Assembly: GCA_022495995.1 (NCBI GenBank)
Contig: JAFEMH010000532.1
Coordinates: 186,001 to 250,000, forward strand
Direction of reading: 5' to 3'
DNA from: Adenophora triphylla var. japonica
Taxonomy: Eukaryota; Streptophyta; Magnoliopsida; Asterales; Campanulaceae
Length of the DNA: 64,000 nt
Part shown: in pieces, positions 43,796 to 54,538 of the stretch
How positions within the stretch are numbered: position 1 is the stretch's first letter
Layout: each line of letters starts with the position of its first letter
The notes under the pieces: generated by a model
Databases searched by the model: none
What the model saw: the letters and a program-made list of their open reading frames with translations, nothing else
What the model was told of the DNA's origin: nothing
Program-made: the position numbers and the translations under genes

Positions 43796-45709
43796 TTACA
43801 CGCAGTCGACTCCAGCTGGTGTGGGGAATTTGACTCGCTGATGGGGGATAGAGGCCACCATTCCAAGTGTGACCTGGCCAGGAATACCAAGAATAGCAGC
43901 ATAATCACTATTCACATCTATGACAATAAATTTTACCTTAGACATGATCCTGTAGGGATGCTGTCCTAAGTCAATATCTAGCTCTATCTGTCCTTTTGCA
44001 TCGACCCGATGGTTGGTGAAGCCTTCCAATATGCCATCATATCTTTCGAGCTGTTCATTTGAGAGACCCATCTCCTGGAATGTTTTATAGAACAGAATAT
44101 CCTTGCAGGCCCCCGTGTCGACTAAGAGTCTGCTCATCGTACATCCGTCAATGAGTCCTGGGATGACGAGAACTTGCTCTCTAGCCGCCATGTTAGTTGC
44201 TAGCTCGTGAGGATAAAAGCTGATCAGCTCATCCCTAACGTGGCTCCTTGGTGGCACATGTGGGGCTTTGTTGAGCTGAAAGATCTTGTGCTTTATGGCT
44301 GTGTTGCTGGCTTGCTTAGTAATAACACCCAGATTCAGTCTAGGCTGCCTTGGCTCTGCGTGTCCTCCTCCAGGTCGTTCTCCTCCACCGCCTTGAGGCC
44401 TTTTAACATATGCGTCGAGCCTACCTTGTTCGACCATCCTCTGAATTATACGCTTCAAGCTCATGCAGTCTTCTGTGGTATGGCCTGTATCCTTGTGGTA
44501 CTCGCAGTACTTGGTGTTGTCCCTTCTGAACTTATTTGCTGAGTTCATTGGGGCAGGTGGGGCCAGCTCGACCGCATTCATAATCTCAGTTCGACTCACC
44601 GTTAGGGGAGTGAAAGCTTCGGGCACTTTATCAGTCTCCCTGGTTCTGTTTTTACCATTCTTATTGTTTCCCCCGTTCTTGGCTGAGTCCTTCTTATCAT
44701 CAGCGACCTCAACCTTGGGGATTTTCCCATTCTTCTTTTCCTTTCTCTCCTCGGCTAACGCTACGTTGTAAGCCTTCTCAAATAACTCTTGTCGAGTTGT
44801 AACTGTCCGAACTGTTAGCTCGTAGTCCATGTCTGCCAAGGAAATCCCACTTCTGAAACAATTGATCACTTTCCTGTCTGTGAGGTCCTCCTCGATCTTG
44901 TCGACCATTTCCTTAAACTTGGTGTAGTAGCACATTGAGCTTTCATTTTTCCCTTGCACCAGGTTGTTGAGGTCGGTGACAGTCATCTTTCGAGTTCCTG
45001 CAGTCGAGAAGCGATCCAAAAACTTTGTTCTCATATAGGTCCAGGTTGAGATGCACCCCAATGCCAAACTATTGAACCATGTAAGAGCTGCCCCTGTGAG
45101 GGTGCTGATGAGTGCTTTGCACATCATATCGTCCTCATTGGAGACAAAGCACATGGTTGCTTCTAGGTGCTGTATGTGGCTTTTAGCATTGGTTACACCC
45201 GAATACTTCTCCAGGAGAGGCAATCTGAAGCCGGGAGGAGGTCGACGATCAATCAAATCCTTGGACAAGGGACGAAGAGCAAAATCCACTCGTTCGTTCT
45301 TTCCAGTATCACTTTTCTTCTCCGCTTCCCATTGCTCAAACTTCTTCTTCCATAGCAGCCACTCTCTGGCATCAGGTCTGTCGTCCCTAGCATGGGAGAC
45401 ATTATTCGACCTCTGCTTCTCTTCATGGTGATTCTCTCTTCCAGAATTGGTTCTGTGTCTTTCGCTTTTGGGGGGAGTTATTTCTCTTCCCCTCCTGTCC
45501 ATGTGGGAGGGTGATCTCAATGACTGAGTTGGCGACCTGCACCTATCGTCTCTTAGTGGCGACCTGCGCCTATCATTCCTAGGTGGCGACCTGCGCCTTG
45601 CTTCTCTTATAGGCGACCTGCGCCCATTCCTTTCCCTGTGGGATTGCGACCTTTGTGTTCTGGCTGGGGATCTTCGCAAGCTTCGATTGGCCTCTAGCTG
45701 GGTTCTCAA
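43796..45709 (-). CDS. Gag-protease, element D
   Basis: An open frame of 637 codons. The N-terminus is an Arg/Ser-rich region of repeated RRSP units (about residues 10-75), encoded by 30-bp tandem repeats at 45527-45625. The capsid core follows (STLTGAALTWFNSLALGCIS, then FLDRFSTAGTRKMTV). A CCHC-like finger reads CEYHKDTGHTTEDC at about residues 405-420. A pepsin-type protease has active site LLVDTGACKDILFY at about residue 535 and AAILGIPG near the end. The frame starts inside the overlap with the upstream segment and has no good ATG there; it is continuous with 45706-46272 after one frameshift. Confidence 0.85.
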   Translation of the reverse strand: MRTQLEANRSLRRSPARTQRSQSHRERNGRRSPIREARRRSPPRNDRRRSPLRDDRCRSPTQSLRSPSHMDRRGREITPPKSERHRTNSGRENHHEEKQRSNNVSHARDDRPDAREWLLWKKKFEQWEAEKKSDTGKNERVDFALRPLSKDLIDRRPPPGFRLPLLEKYSGVTNAKSHIQHLEATMCFVSNEDDMMCKALISTLTGAALTWFNSLALGCISTWTYMRTKFLDRFSTAGTRKMTVTDLNNLVQGKNESSMCYYTKFKEMVDKIEEDLTDRKVINCFRSGISLADMDYELTVRTVTTRQELFEKAYNVALAEERKEKKNGKIPKVEVADDKKDSAKNGGNNKNGKNRTRETDKVPEAFTPLTVSRTEIMNAVELAPPAPMNSANKFRRDNTKYCEYHKDTGHTTEDCMSLKRIIQRMVEQGRLDAYVKRPQGGGGERPGGGHAEPRQPRLNLGVITKQASNTAIKHKIFQLNKAPHVPPRSHVRDELISFYPHELATNMAAREQVLVIPGLIDGCTMSRLLVDTGACKDILFYKTFQEMGLSNEQLERYDGILEGFTNHRVDAKGQIELDIDLGQHPYRIMSKVKFIVIDVNSDYAAILGIPGQVTLGMVASIPHQRVKFPTPAGVDCV

Positions 45710-46272
45710 GACTGAGCCTCCTGCTCTCTGTTTCTAGTGAGGCTGGCCCTCAGGTCGTCACTTGGGACATGAATGGGTGATTGAGGCCGCACCACCATCC
45801 TTTGCTCAACGTTCTGTCCCACAGTCTCCTTTGGCCGAGCACTCCTAGCATGCTCCCTGTTTGAAACTTGAGATGGAGCCACCCTCTCAGACCTCCTATC
45901 AGCTTGTTCTGCCTCCTCCATTGCTAATAACTCGGCTAGAATCTGAGCTCGTTCCAGCAGCATTTCTTTTCTGCTCAGTGGGTTGGATGAGGGACCTGCC
46001 CTGTTTCCAGCATTCATTTGTCCAGTTGGCCGCTTTGGAGGAGGTGGAGCTCCTTGCCCCTCCATGGGTCGCTTATCTCTCCTCCCATCTGGCAATCCCC
46101 TGCCATCAGCAACACTATTAGATCGAGTTGCCATTGCATGATGACGCGGAGGAGGAGGAGGAGGAGGCAAGTTAGCATTCCCAGCGTCTGCGTTGGCGTT
46201 GGTGTTGGTATTGACATTCACTACATTGGATTCATCGGAAGCGTCAGCAACATGTCCGTCCGGGGTTACCAT
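45706..46272 (-). CDS. Gag N-terminal segment, element D
   Basis: It starts with ATG at 46272 (MVTPDGHVADAS), 45 bases from the primer-binding site. It is rich in Asn, Ala and Pro with a seven-proline run, then a charged helix (RAQILAELLAMEEAEQADRR). It ends in a stop that overlaps the next frame by four bases; this looks like a one-base mutation and less like programmed frameshifting. Confidence 0.65.
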   Translation of the reverse strand: MVTPDGHVADASDESNVVNVNTNTNANADAGNANLPPPPPPPRHHAMATRSNSVADGRGLPDGRRDKRPMEGQGAPPPPKRPTGQMNAGNRAGPSSNPLSRKEMLLERAQILAELLAMEEAEQADRRSERVAPSQVSNREHARSARPKETVGQNVEQRMVVRPQSPIHVPSDDLRASLTRNREQEAQS

Positions 46273-46316
46273 GGTTGTGGATTGAAAAAGAACTTCGAGG
46301 TCAAGCTATGCACGAG

Positions 46317-46334
46317 TTCCCGGCAATGGAACCA
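46317..46334 (-). other. Primer-binding site, element D
   Basis: The minus strand reads TGGTTCCATTGCCGGGAA next to the LTR. It differs from the site of A, B and C, so D primes from another tRNA; the exact tRNA was not checked. Confidence 0.6.
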
Positions 46335-46337
46335 AAC

Positions 46338-47001
46338 TGATGCCGCAGGAAATGTGCTTATCAATCTTCCTCCACGTGGCAGGACTGATCACTTGGCTCC
46401 TTGACCTGAAAACCAGAACCCACGACTAGCCGGATGTGTCTCCGGCTTAGACCCTCGGGCGTGAGAGTAAGTATGTGTGTATTGGAGAGCAAAAGGTATT
46501 GAAGAAGATGAATATTCAAATAACAAAATTGCAGTTACCTCATAACCGTTGTAGTGGTAATGTATTTATAGTTGATAAGTGTGGTATTTTTTGTGGGGCT
46601 ACATGAGCTCCGAGATTTGTGGGACAGTTATGCGTCATGTGAACGTGTCCTCAAACGGTTCCTGATTTGTAGGGAACCAGTTATGGCAAGAGTAATTGCA
46701 CGTGCGCCTGTAACTGTTAGCTCGACACTTTCTTTGGTAGGTCGAGGTCGACACTTGGGGTTAGGTCAACCTGACTGTCAAGTGGAGTTGTATCGTACCC
46801 GAAGTATCTCTTGGATCATAAGGTCGGACTAAGTTAGGTCGGACTAAGTTAGGTCGGACAATGAACTTAAGTCGACTGATCGACGAGATGGGCCTTGGGC
46901 CCTGTGATAATTGGGTTGATTTCACTGAGAATGTGGTGACAATAATTGCTTGAGAACTGGGCTTCACTTGCTTGGCCCAGCTCGACACTTTTGGTGTGTT
47001 C
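46338..47001 (-). repeat. Element D 5' LTR (about 664 bp)
   Basis: The inner edge is the TG at 46338 beside the primer-binding site. The outer edge is placed at the CA of GTGTGTTCA (47001) and is less sure because no partner LTR is in view. It contains a TATA box (CTATAAATAC on the minus strand, near 46561-46570) and three copies of AGGTCGGACTAAGTT (46819-46860). Confidence 0.55.
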
Positions 47002-47535
47002 AACCAAATTTTTTAAAGCTTCTCTTATTTATTATATTATATTATAATTCATATTATTATATTATTGTTTGTTTTTAAATATTTATATATTAAATATAAA
47101 TAACATTACTAATAATTATGACATATTTCCTTTATCGTAGCTACCACACCGACTGTTACTAATCCAATGAGCTTAGAAATTAGAAGACCTGGTAGGCCAG
47201 TTAATCAAAGAAATGGATTTTTGCAATCTCTCAACAGAAATTTGAATTTTGAGAGCCATAATCCACTTAATTGCATGGATACAGGTAAATTAAATCAATC
47301 AAATTAACCAAATTTCACTATTTCTCATGTTTTTCCCTTATTTATTATTTTATCATTCCTATCCTCATATTATGGATTAACATGTTTGTATATTTTATTT
47401 CTTGATTAAGGGAGGATTGAAACATAAATTGACTTGCCAACAAATGAAGAAAATAAGTCGAGTACATCAAGAGACAATAGGGAAAAGAAAATGATGGAAA
47501 TTGCAACACCAAGCATAGGTATGATTTAAGTTTTA

Positions 47536-47930
47536 TGGCAAATTGCAAATAAGGGCCTGAAGTATGCACCCCGTTCGCGGAAAGGGGTCTGATGTTTTAA
47601 ATTTGGCGATTTAGGGTCTCAAGTAACCAAATGTTGGCAATTAAGGGCTCTTTTGACGGAATCATTAATTTCTTGGTTAAATCACCACATGCGGGTCACG
47701 TGCATACTTCATGCCCTTATTTGCAATTTGCCCATTTACATAATAATAATAAAAAAATAAAATAATAATAATAATAATAATAATAAAATAATAATAATAT
47801 TAATAATAATAATATTAATAATAATAATAAATAATAATAAATAATAATAATAATAAAATAATAATAATAAAATATTAATAATAATAATAATAACAAAATA
47901 ATAATAATAATAAAATAATAATAATAATAA

Positions 47931-47969
<39 letters not shown>

Positions 47970-49244
47970 TCAAAAAATAATAATAATAATAAAATATTAA
48001 TAATTAATAATAATAATAATAATAATAACAAAAATAATAATAATAATAAAATAATAATAATAATAAAATAATAATAATAAAAACAAAATAATAATAATAA
48101 AAAAAATAATCTGTTGATTCCAATCTAAACCATCCTCTGAATCAAAACAACCACCACTAGCCCGCCGAAAGCATCACCACCCACCACCCATCAGTCCATC
48201 ACTTTGCTGGCAACAACCACCACTAGCCCGTCGAAAGCACCACCGCCACTACCAACCACACCCAACAACAATTGCAGAAAAAATAAATAGAAATTTGTTG
48301 ATTACAATCTAAACCATCCCCTGAATCAAAACAATCTGAAACCCTTCAAATCTGAATTCAAAGTTTTTTTTTCAAACCAAAATTGTCTTAGCTTTTTTGA
48401 ACAGGGGATTCAAAATTCTATTTCTCTGCCATTGATGAACTCAAAAATCCCCGAATTAGACTCCCAGCAATTTTACTTTTTGTGATCAATTCAGATCTAG
48501 ATATTCTGTTTTTCATCAATCCCATCTTCATTAAACTCCATTTCTTCATCTTCAAGATCTTTCATCAGATCTAAAACATCGATGATTTTAGATTCTTGAA
48601 ATGGTAGTATAGAGGAGCTCCACTCGATCTCGATAATCTGTACTTATTCGTCTTTGTTAACCACCACCTGGGTTTGAGATTTTCCAATCGATTTTGATAA
48701 GAAATTTGTGTGTGAGGGAGTGTGTGTGTTGTGTTTTGAGAGGATGGGAAGGGAGAAGGAGGTCGGAGGTGGGGAGGGGAGAGTTCGCCGGAGATGGAGG
48801 AAACGGGTGACTGAGGTCGCAGAGGAGAGGGTTGGCCGGAGGGGGTCACCGGAGTTGGGGGTGACAGTCGCCGGAGATGGAGGGAACGAGTGACTGGGAA
48901 AGTGTGTGTGAGGGAGTGTGTGTGTTGTATTATTATTATTATTATTTTATTTTTTTTATTATTATTATGTAAATTGATTTAGGTTTTAAAGGAAGATAGG
49001 GGGTGTTTTGTAACTTTAAAATTTATTTTTTAGGGTTTAGAGTTTAACATTTTACGGTTTCAACCCCCATTACGTGGCACGTGACCCGCACGTAGTGATT
49101 TAACCCAGAAATTAACGATTCCATCAAAAAAGCTCTTAATTGCCAACATTTGGTTACTTGAGACCCTAAATCGCCAAATTTAAAACATCGTACCCCTTTC
49201 TGCGAACGGGGTGCATACTTCAGGCCCTTATTTGCAATTTGCCC
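47536..49244. mobile_element. Non-autonomous Mutator-like element with long terminal inverted repeats
   Basis: The left end (TGGCAAATTGCAAATAAGGG...) and right end (...CCCTTATTTGCAATTTGCCC) are inverted copies that stay alignable for about 165 bases, including AACCAAATGTTGGCAATTAA and its complement. The flanks are the nine-base direct repeat TAAGTTTTA (47527-47535 and 49245-49253), the usual Mutator target size. There is no transposase. Inside are an AAT microsatellite, a duplicated segment of about 165 bp with CACCACTAGCCCG boxes (48115-48330) and a GA/GT-rich stretch (48700-48920). A second inverted copy of the end sequence lies at 47700-47733. An internal captured gene fragment is possible but not shown. 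Confidence 0.8.
47741..48108. repeat. AAT microsatellite
   Basis: Nearly pure AAT with occasional AAAAT and ATTAAT interruptions, inside the Mutator-like element. A shorter ATT run is at 48930-48966. Confidence 0.95.
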
Positions 49245-50078
49245 TAAGTTTTATTTGGTAAATATAATTGTAATTTAAGAATATTTCATTTTTATTATAT
49301 ATATTTTCCTTTCTTTCTTTTTTTCAGTATTATATTATCTTTTTAAAATTCAATCGCTCAAACCCTTTATTCTATCCGCAGGACGAAGTCAATTAATGAA
49401 GCCAACCTTTCCTATGACTAACCTTACGAACAGTAAGAATATTAATGTTTTTAATAGTTTTCCTAAATTTTGGGCATGTTTATTAAGAAAAAGTAAAGTA
49501 GGAGATATGGCTATCAAAGTATGAAAAGAAAATTGAAAATAAATGAGATGTAACAATAATAAGTTTATGGGTGTTATGAGTGTAAAATTGAAGTAGAAAA
49601 AGAATGTGTAGGAGTAATAGTAAATATTCTTTGTCATTTTTACAAGTCCAGATTGATGTGGGACGGACTAAAATGGTAAACATTCTGATTCATGTGGGAC
49701 AGGATGGATTAGATGCTTTTTCCTAGTTAATATTATTTTAACCTAAGCCACAAACCATGAAACTATTTAACGATAAATATGTTTAAAGATATTATACTAA
49801 GTTACATGATATTTTTCTCAGGTGTCACTTCGACCACTGGTAGTCTTATAATAAGACCAATATTTCCTACATATAATCTTGCAAATGGTAAGAATATTAA
49901 TTGTTTGCTTTCAATAATGTATTATTTATATTATAAAAATAGATCGCATTACTAATAGTAAGGCTAATTATATTTATCTTAGATACAACGCCAACCGGTA
50001 TCAATCCAATGAGCTTGGAAATTAGAAGACCCGAAAGCCCAATTAGACAAAGTAAAGGTGTTTTGCAATTTCTCAATA

Positions 50079-51495
50079 CACTACAAGAAAGCAAGTTATT
50101 TATGTCGTATATGTTAGTTATATACGGCGGTTGATACGCGTCCGCCGTATATAAATAATATATACGGCGGCATAAGCCGCCGTAAATATGTTATGTATGT
50201 ACATTTGGCATATACGTATATGAGATTGAAGTTATATACGGCGGTATATTAGTATCCGCCGTAAATAGGTACTTATTTTCGGCGGTTGACACGCGTCCGC
50301 CGTAAATAGTACACAAATTTACGGAGGTGTATACGCGTCCGCCGTAAATGTTATTAAATATCGGGAAACCCAATCTCCCTATTCAGTTTCGCGCTTTCTC
50401 TGTCTCTCTGTCTCTCTTTCTCTCCTCTACCTTACCTAGGGCACAAATTCCTACCGCCAATGACCGTGAACAACGAATCAGGTATAGCGTGTTTACTGAT
50501 TTACTTTTAATTTCTGGTTTTTTTTTCTTTGTTGTTGCTGATTTTTCTCTCTCTCTCCTCCAGCCAGGGAAATTGAAGTTGATTTCTTCACCCCTGAACA
50601 ATCAGGTATACATTTCCTCCCCTTTTCTGATTTACTTTTAATTTCTGGGTTTTTTGTTCTTTGTTGTTGCTGTTGCTGTTGTTGTTGCTGTTGCTGTTGT
50701 TGTTGTTGTTGGTGGTGTTGTTGTTTATACACATTTCATAAATAGTTATATAAGAAATTAATGTTGTTTCTGTTACTGAGTTTACATGAAATTTATGTAT
50801 TCAATATATTTATTTTTATGTTGGAAATATAATTACATGTTAATGGTTATTATGTTTGGTTATTATGGTTATTATGTTTGGATACATTCAACATTGATTT
50901 TGTGTTAATGGTAATTATGTGGATTGTAAACATTGATTGCGGGTGTATTTTTGGTTATATACAGGTTGCATTTGTGTGTGTACAGGTTGAATTTGGTTTT
51001 TAAGAGTGTATTTTTGGGGAAAGTGAATTATATAGAGCTGGATGGAAAAAAAATAGGCTTATTTACGGCGGAACCCTTCATCCGCCGTAAATAATGGACT
51101 AGACGACTTGTGCCCAAAGGGGGGACGAGGGAACATGGGAGGGGTGCAAATGGGACGACTCGTGCCCTGGTGGACGACTCGTCTCTAACAAGTCATTTAC
51201 GGTGGAACCCTGCATCCGCCGTATAAAAGCGTCATGGACGACTCGTCCCAAAAGGGGGGACGAGGGAATCTGATGGGGGGTGCAATTGGGACGACTCGTG
51301 ATATATTGGACGACTCGTCTCTTATTTACGGCGGTTACACCTACCGCCGTATAAAGTCTCCTCAAATACACCAGTTATATACATACGGTATATGTATTTC
51401 ATTTATATATGGCGGCCCATAAAGCCGCCGTATTTGTACTCATTTTATATACGGCGGTGGTATTTCCGTTGTATATAGTATTTACGGCGGATATC
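50079..51495 (+). mobile_element. CACTA transposon end, cut by element C
   Basis: The terminus CACTACAAGAAA (50079-50090) is the canonical CACTA inverted repeat, preceded by ATA as candidate three-base target duplication. Subterminal ACGGCGG and CCGCCGT motifs occur about 20 times in both orientations, many as hairpins (50105-50350, 51060-51490), as expected for transposase-binding regions. Intron-like sequence with a GTATAG donor, CTCCAG acceptor and a duplicated GATTTACTTTTAATTTCTGG block lies at 50480-50650, followed by a TTG/CTG microsatellite (50664-50710). The other end and the transposase are not present; element C begins at 51496. Confidence 0.8.
51101..51330. repeat. Tandem duplication inside the CACTA end
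   Basis: Two copies of about 130 bp contain GGACGACTCGT boxes (six in all) and a GGGGGGACGAGGGAA tract. The copies are separated by a CCGCCGTATAAAAG hairpin arm. Confidence 0.7.
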
Positions 51496-53251
51496 TGTAA
51501 GTGCTCCAATTTGAGCTTGTTGGAATTTTCGTTAGAAAATTAACGAAAGTTATAACATTTCTAACAATTCCTAACTATCCTAACATTTCTAACAAAGTGA
51601 GGGTAAAATGGGCATTGTTATTTAAGGTTAAACCTTAAAAAGAATCTTAAAAAGCAAAACAAAAGAAGAAAACCATAAATAGAAATGGCTGGAAACACAA
51701 AAACTGGCTGTTAATTTGAATTTTGAAAAAGATTATTCTTCTTGTCCAAAGCTGAAGCTGCATTTAATGAACAGTGCACGCTGCCTGGACTTGTCCGCGC
51801 GGATGGGATTGTCATCTCAGGAGGGCTATAAATTGAGCCCTCCAGTCACAAAAATAAGGAGGAAGAACACAATTGCACCGAACCTCTGGCGAAATATAGA
51901 GAGAAAACAGTGAGAATTCTTCAAGAATTGTCACCTTTTTCTCTCCAATCTTTCCCAACTCATATTCATCCACTCACTCTCATATTAAATCCCTAAACAC
52001 TCATATACTCAAGCCAAACACTCAAGAACACAAGGAAGATTGGTAAACCCTCCTCTTCCTAACCCTAAATCTCATCCATGCATGCATCTTCAAACTACAA
52101 AATGTAGTTCTTTCATCTTCTTTCTTTAGATCTAAGAAGATCACCATGGAAGACCATCTCCATGGATGATCTTCTACAAAGATCAACATTATTTTCAAAG
52201 CTTTTCTTGCTTACTTGCAAAAATGCACTTTCAAAACCCTAAAAAACCATTTTCAAGCACTAAATCTTGATTTCAAAGGGTAAAATCCCCCTCCCCAAGC
52301 AAATGAAATGCTTAGTCCTAATGTACCCCAAGGATGGTTTGGTATAGTTGATTCACCACTAAAATGTCTAGTGATCACTAACCAAAACCTAGGGAAATGG
52401 GGACAAGCATGGATGCAAAACCCCCCCTTAAAATCATATTTTCTTTCTTGAGAAGTTGCTGTCCAGTAGCAATTTTCTCAGACCTCAGTCCATGGTCTTA
52501 ATTTTTGGACACAGATGAACTTGGAATTTGGTGTTGACTACAAAATACTTTTTGTAGCCAACATCCAGAGCTTTCAGACATATTTTTATCTTATTTTTGG
52601 GTGAGTAAAACTCCTCTTTTCAAATTTTCTTTCAGAGGCTAGTTCATCAGCTTCTGGGAATCCAGATCTCATATCTGAGGTTTCCAGAAGGTTTTGACCC
52701 CTCAAATCTTCTCCAAAATGGAAAATTCCTTCGCACAAACTTTATTTAAGGTGTCTAGAACAACTTTCATTCTCTGAGTTTATCCAGATTATGAAGTTTT
52801 AAGACCCTTGAATCCCTTTTAAAATCAAAGGTCCACTGCCTTTTTCATTCTGGCAGAAATGGCTCTCAACTTCAAAAGGTCTTTTGAGTACCAAATCTCA
52901 ATCCAAAAATCTTCCAAAAAATCATGGGATCAGTTTAAAGTCTTAAAAAGATATCCCAATTTTTACTTTTCTGAGTTTCAACTTATTTTGGCCAAAACAC
53001 ACATACACACACACACACAAATGATTTTCAGCTTGGAAGACTCGTTTTACGAGGCGCGTCGGAGTGCACACTAACGTCCTTCCCGACGCGTAACATGACC
53101 TCCGAACCTAAATCTCTGATCTCGGGCTTTTTCAAAGTTTTGGCCCTCAAAATTAAAATGGCGTGGCGACTCCGTTTTTCCGGTTTTATTTGGTTTTTCA
53201 AAGAAACGCAAAAATCGAATTTTTCCCGCGAAAAAGGCAACATTCATCACA
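51496..53251 (+). repeat. Element C 5' LTR (1756 bp)
   Basis: It starts TGTAAGTGCTCCAATTTG, ends CATTCATCACA and is followed by the primer-binding site one base on. It is related to the solo LTR at 15735-17378. It contains a CA run (53000-53021), an internal copy of the PBS start (TGGCGACTCCG, 53164-53174) and the promoter at 51787-51834. Confidence 0.9.
51787..51834 (+). promoter_or_regulatory. LTR promoter of element C: palindrome and TATA box
   Basis: ACTTGTCCGCGCGGATGGG (51789-51807) with the palindrome TCCGCGCGGA lies about 25 bases before the TATA box CTATAAATT (51826-51834). Nearly the same motif, in the same direction relative to transcription, lies before the antisense PMD gene (62918-62935). 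Confidence 0.55.
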
Positions 53252-53252
53252 G

Positions 53253-53270
53253 TGGCGACTCCGCTGGGGA
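53253..53270 (+). other. Primer-binding site, element C
   Basis: TGGCGACTCCGCTGGGGA, one base after the LTR. It differs by one base from A and B. Confidence 0.9.
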
Positions 53271-54538
53271 CTAAGCTTTTTAATAAAAAATGGTATTCGG
53301 TATATTGGTGGAAACCACTAAATTTCCCGTTATCGCCTCCTAACACGAGTCGGGGATAAATTGTGGTCTAACAATCCCACGTACCGGTATCACCGTTTTC
53401 AAAAAAAAAAAAAAAGCTTTTGAGGGTCAAGCTTCCGTCCCGGCTTTGAAAATCATTTTTGTGTGTGTGTTGATTTTTGCACAGTTTTCATGTTGTTTTG
53501 GCCGCCTCGGAGAAAGTCAAAATTTTGACTGTCGGAATAATGTCCCTAACTGTCGAAATTTTCGTGCTTATGTGCTCATTAAAATTTTCAAAAAAAAAAT
53601 TCAAAAAAAAAAAATTCAAAAAAAAAAGAAAAAGAAAATTTCCAAAAAAAAATCATGCATCATATTTTTAAGACACATAAAAAAAAATCTCTATTTTACT
53701 CAGAAAAGGAATATAGGCTTGCACACTACGCGCACGTGACCGTACACGCACACTACGTCCTTAACCGGGAAATCCTTGTCGCGGTCCGTTTGGTCTTATT
53801 ACGCCTCTCGGATGAGCACGGGACTACCCAAACATCCCATGGAGCCTCGTGTCGACCATGCACTTGTCCGTGACACACTTTGTCAGAGACCCGGTTGGTT
53901 TTTAGTCTGGTACGTGTCATGCCACTGTCCGTGTATAGACCTTTCCTTTCAAGCCTTTGTCGGCATACCGACTCAATATCTTTCGGGTCCACTAATCGGT
54001 CGAAGTTACGCCGGTTTTCCGCCGCGAGACTTTGACCAAGATATTGGCCGGCGCCTTGACTTCGGCTCGGCGGCACAAATTATACACTGACTCCCGGCAT
54101 TGACACCGAGTCATCAAGGATTAATGACTATTCCATGCCTAATTACGGCTTAGCGACGACAAGTCAAGATCAATCGTGGACGCTTATCGGTCCAAATCAT
54201 GCCGACTTTTTGTCGAGCCCTCGGACATGATCTTGACTTTCGACGTCGGCTTTGTCCGTAATTTACATCGAATGCTCGTTAAGACTCGATTACCCGCCGG
54301 ACTTTTAGGATCGTTTTTCTTTCGGTCGGTGGGACCCGCTTGCCCTATAGGACCCTCGCCCGGTGCATCCACCTGGGAGGTCGAAATACGGGTGGAATAC
54401 GAGGGGCTTATAGACGTAGTGACGGGGCCCACCGATCCGGGAATCGAGTAGTTTGCGAAAAAGAAGAGCAATCTTTTCCAACCGATTAGGATAATAAAAC
54501 ATGTTTTAAGTAAACGTGAACAAATAAGCGCATGTTGC
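53271..54538 (+). other. Element C 5' leader
   Basis: Holds an A-rich tract (53589-53690) and a part (53700-54500) that aligns with the leader of B. A palindromic CGCACGTGACCG lies near 53731. No protein-like frame. Confidence 0.6.

Larger units (their letters stand above)
42208..47001 (-). mobile_element. Element D: 5' half of a Retand-like Ty3/gypsy retrotransposon
   Basis: 5' LTR, primer-binding site, gag, protease, RT and the first residues of RNase H are present on the minus strand. The element stops abruptly at the LTR of B, and its integrase and 3' LTR are nowhere in the window. The RT (PRIDKLVDSIAGHSTLSFLD) and the SR-rich Gag resemble the Retand branch of the Tat lineage. It has better-preserved frames than A, B or C. 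Confidence 0.8.
47138..50078 (+). pseudogene. Gene-like series of duplicated short exons, interrupted
   Basis: I do not recognise this gene. Five short coding-like blocks are flanked by AG acceptors and GT donors: about 47138-47285 (TTPTVTNPMSLEIRRPGRP), 47410-47518 (contains one stop), 49381-49430 (RSQLMKPTFPMTNLT), 49822-49887 (VTSTTGSLIIRPIFPTYNLA) and 49982-50078 (TTPTGINPMSLEIRRPESP). Blocks 1 and 5 are copies of each other, as are 3 and 4, and the introns after 3 and 4 both start GTAAGAATATTAAT. So exon-intron units were duplicated. A Mutator-like element lies between blocks 2 and 3, and a CACTA end interrupts block 5. It could be a host gene or an old element. Confidence 0.35.

Noticed and set aside
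44207..44771. Hydrophobic plus-strand open frames opposite Gag of D
   Set aside because: They mirror the intact Gag-protease frame on the minus strand.
45706..45709. Programmed frameshift between the two Gag parts of D
   Set aside because: No slippery heptamer is seen at the overlap and other single-base shifts occur in the same element, so mutation is simpler.
47717..48031. Open frame of Leu, Ile and Tyr that looks like a membrane protein
   Set aside because: It is translation of an AAT microsatellite.
50493..50732. Poly-glutamine open frame
   Set aside because: It is the reverse of a TTG/CTG microsatellite inside the CACTA end.
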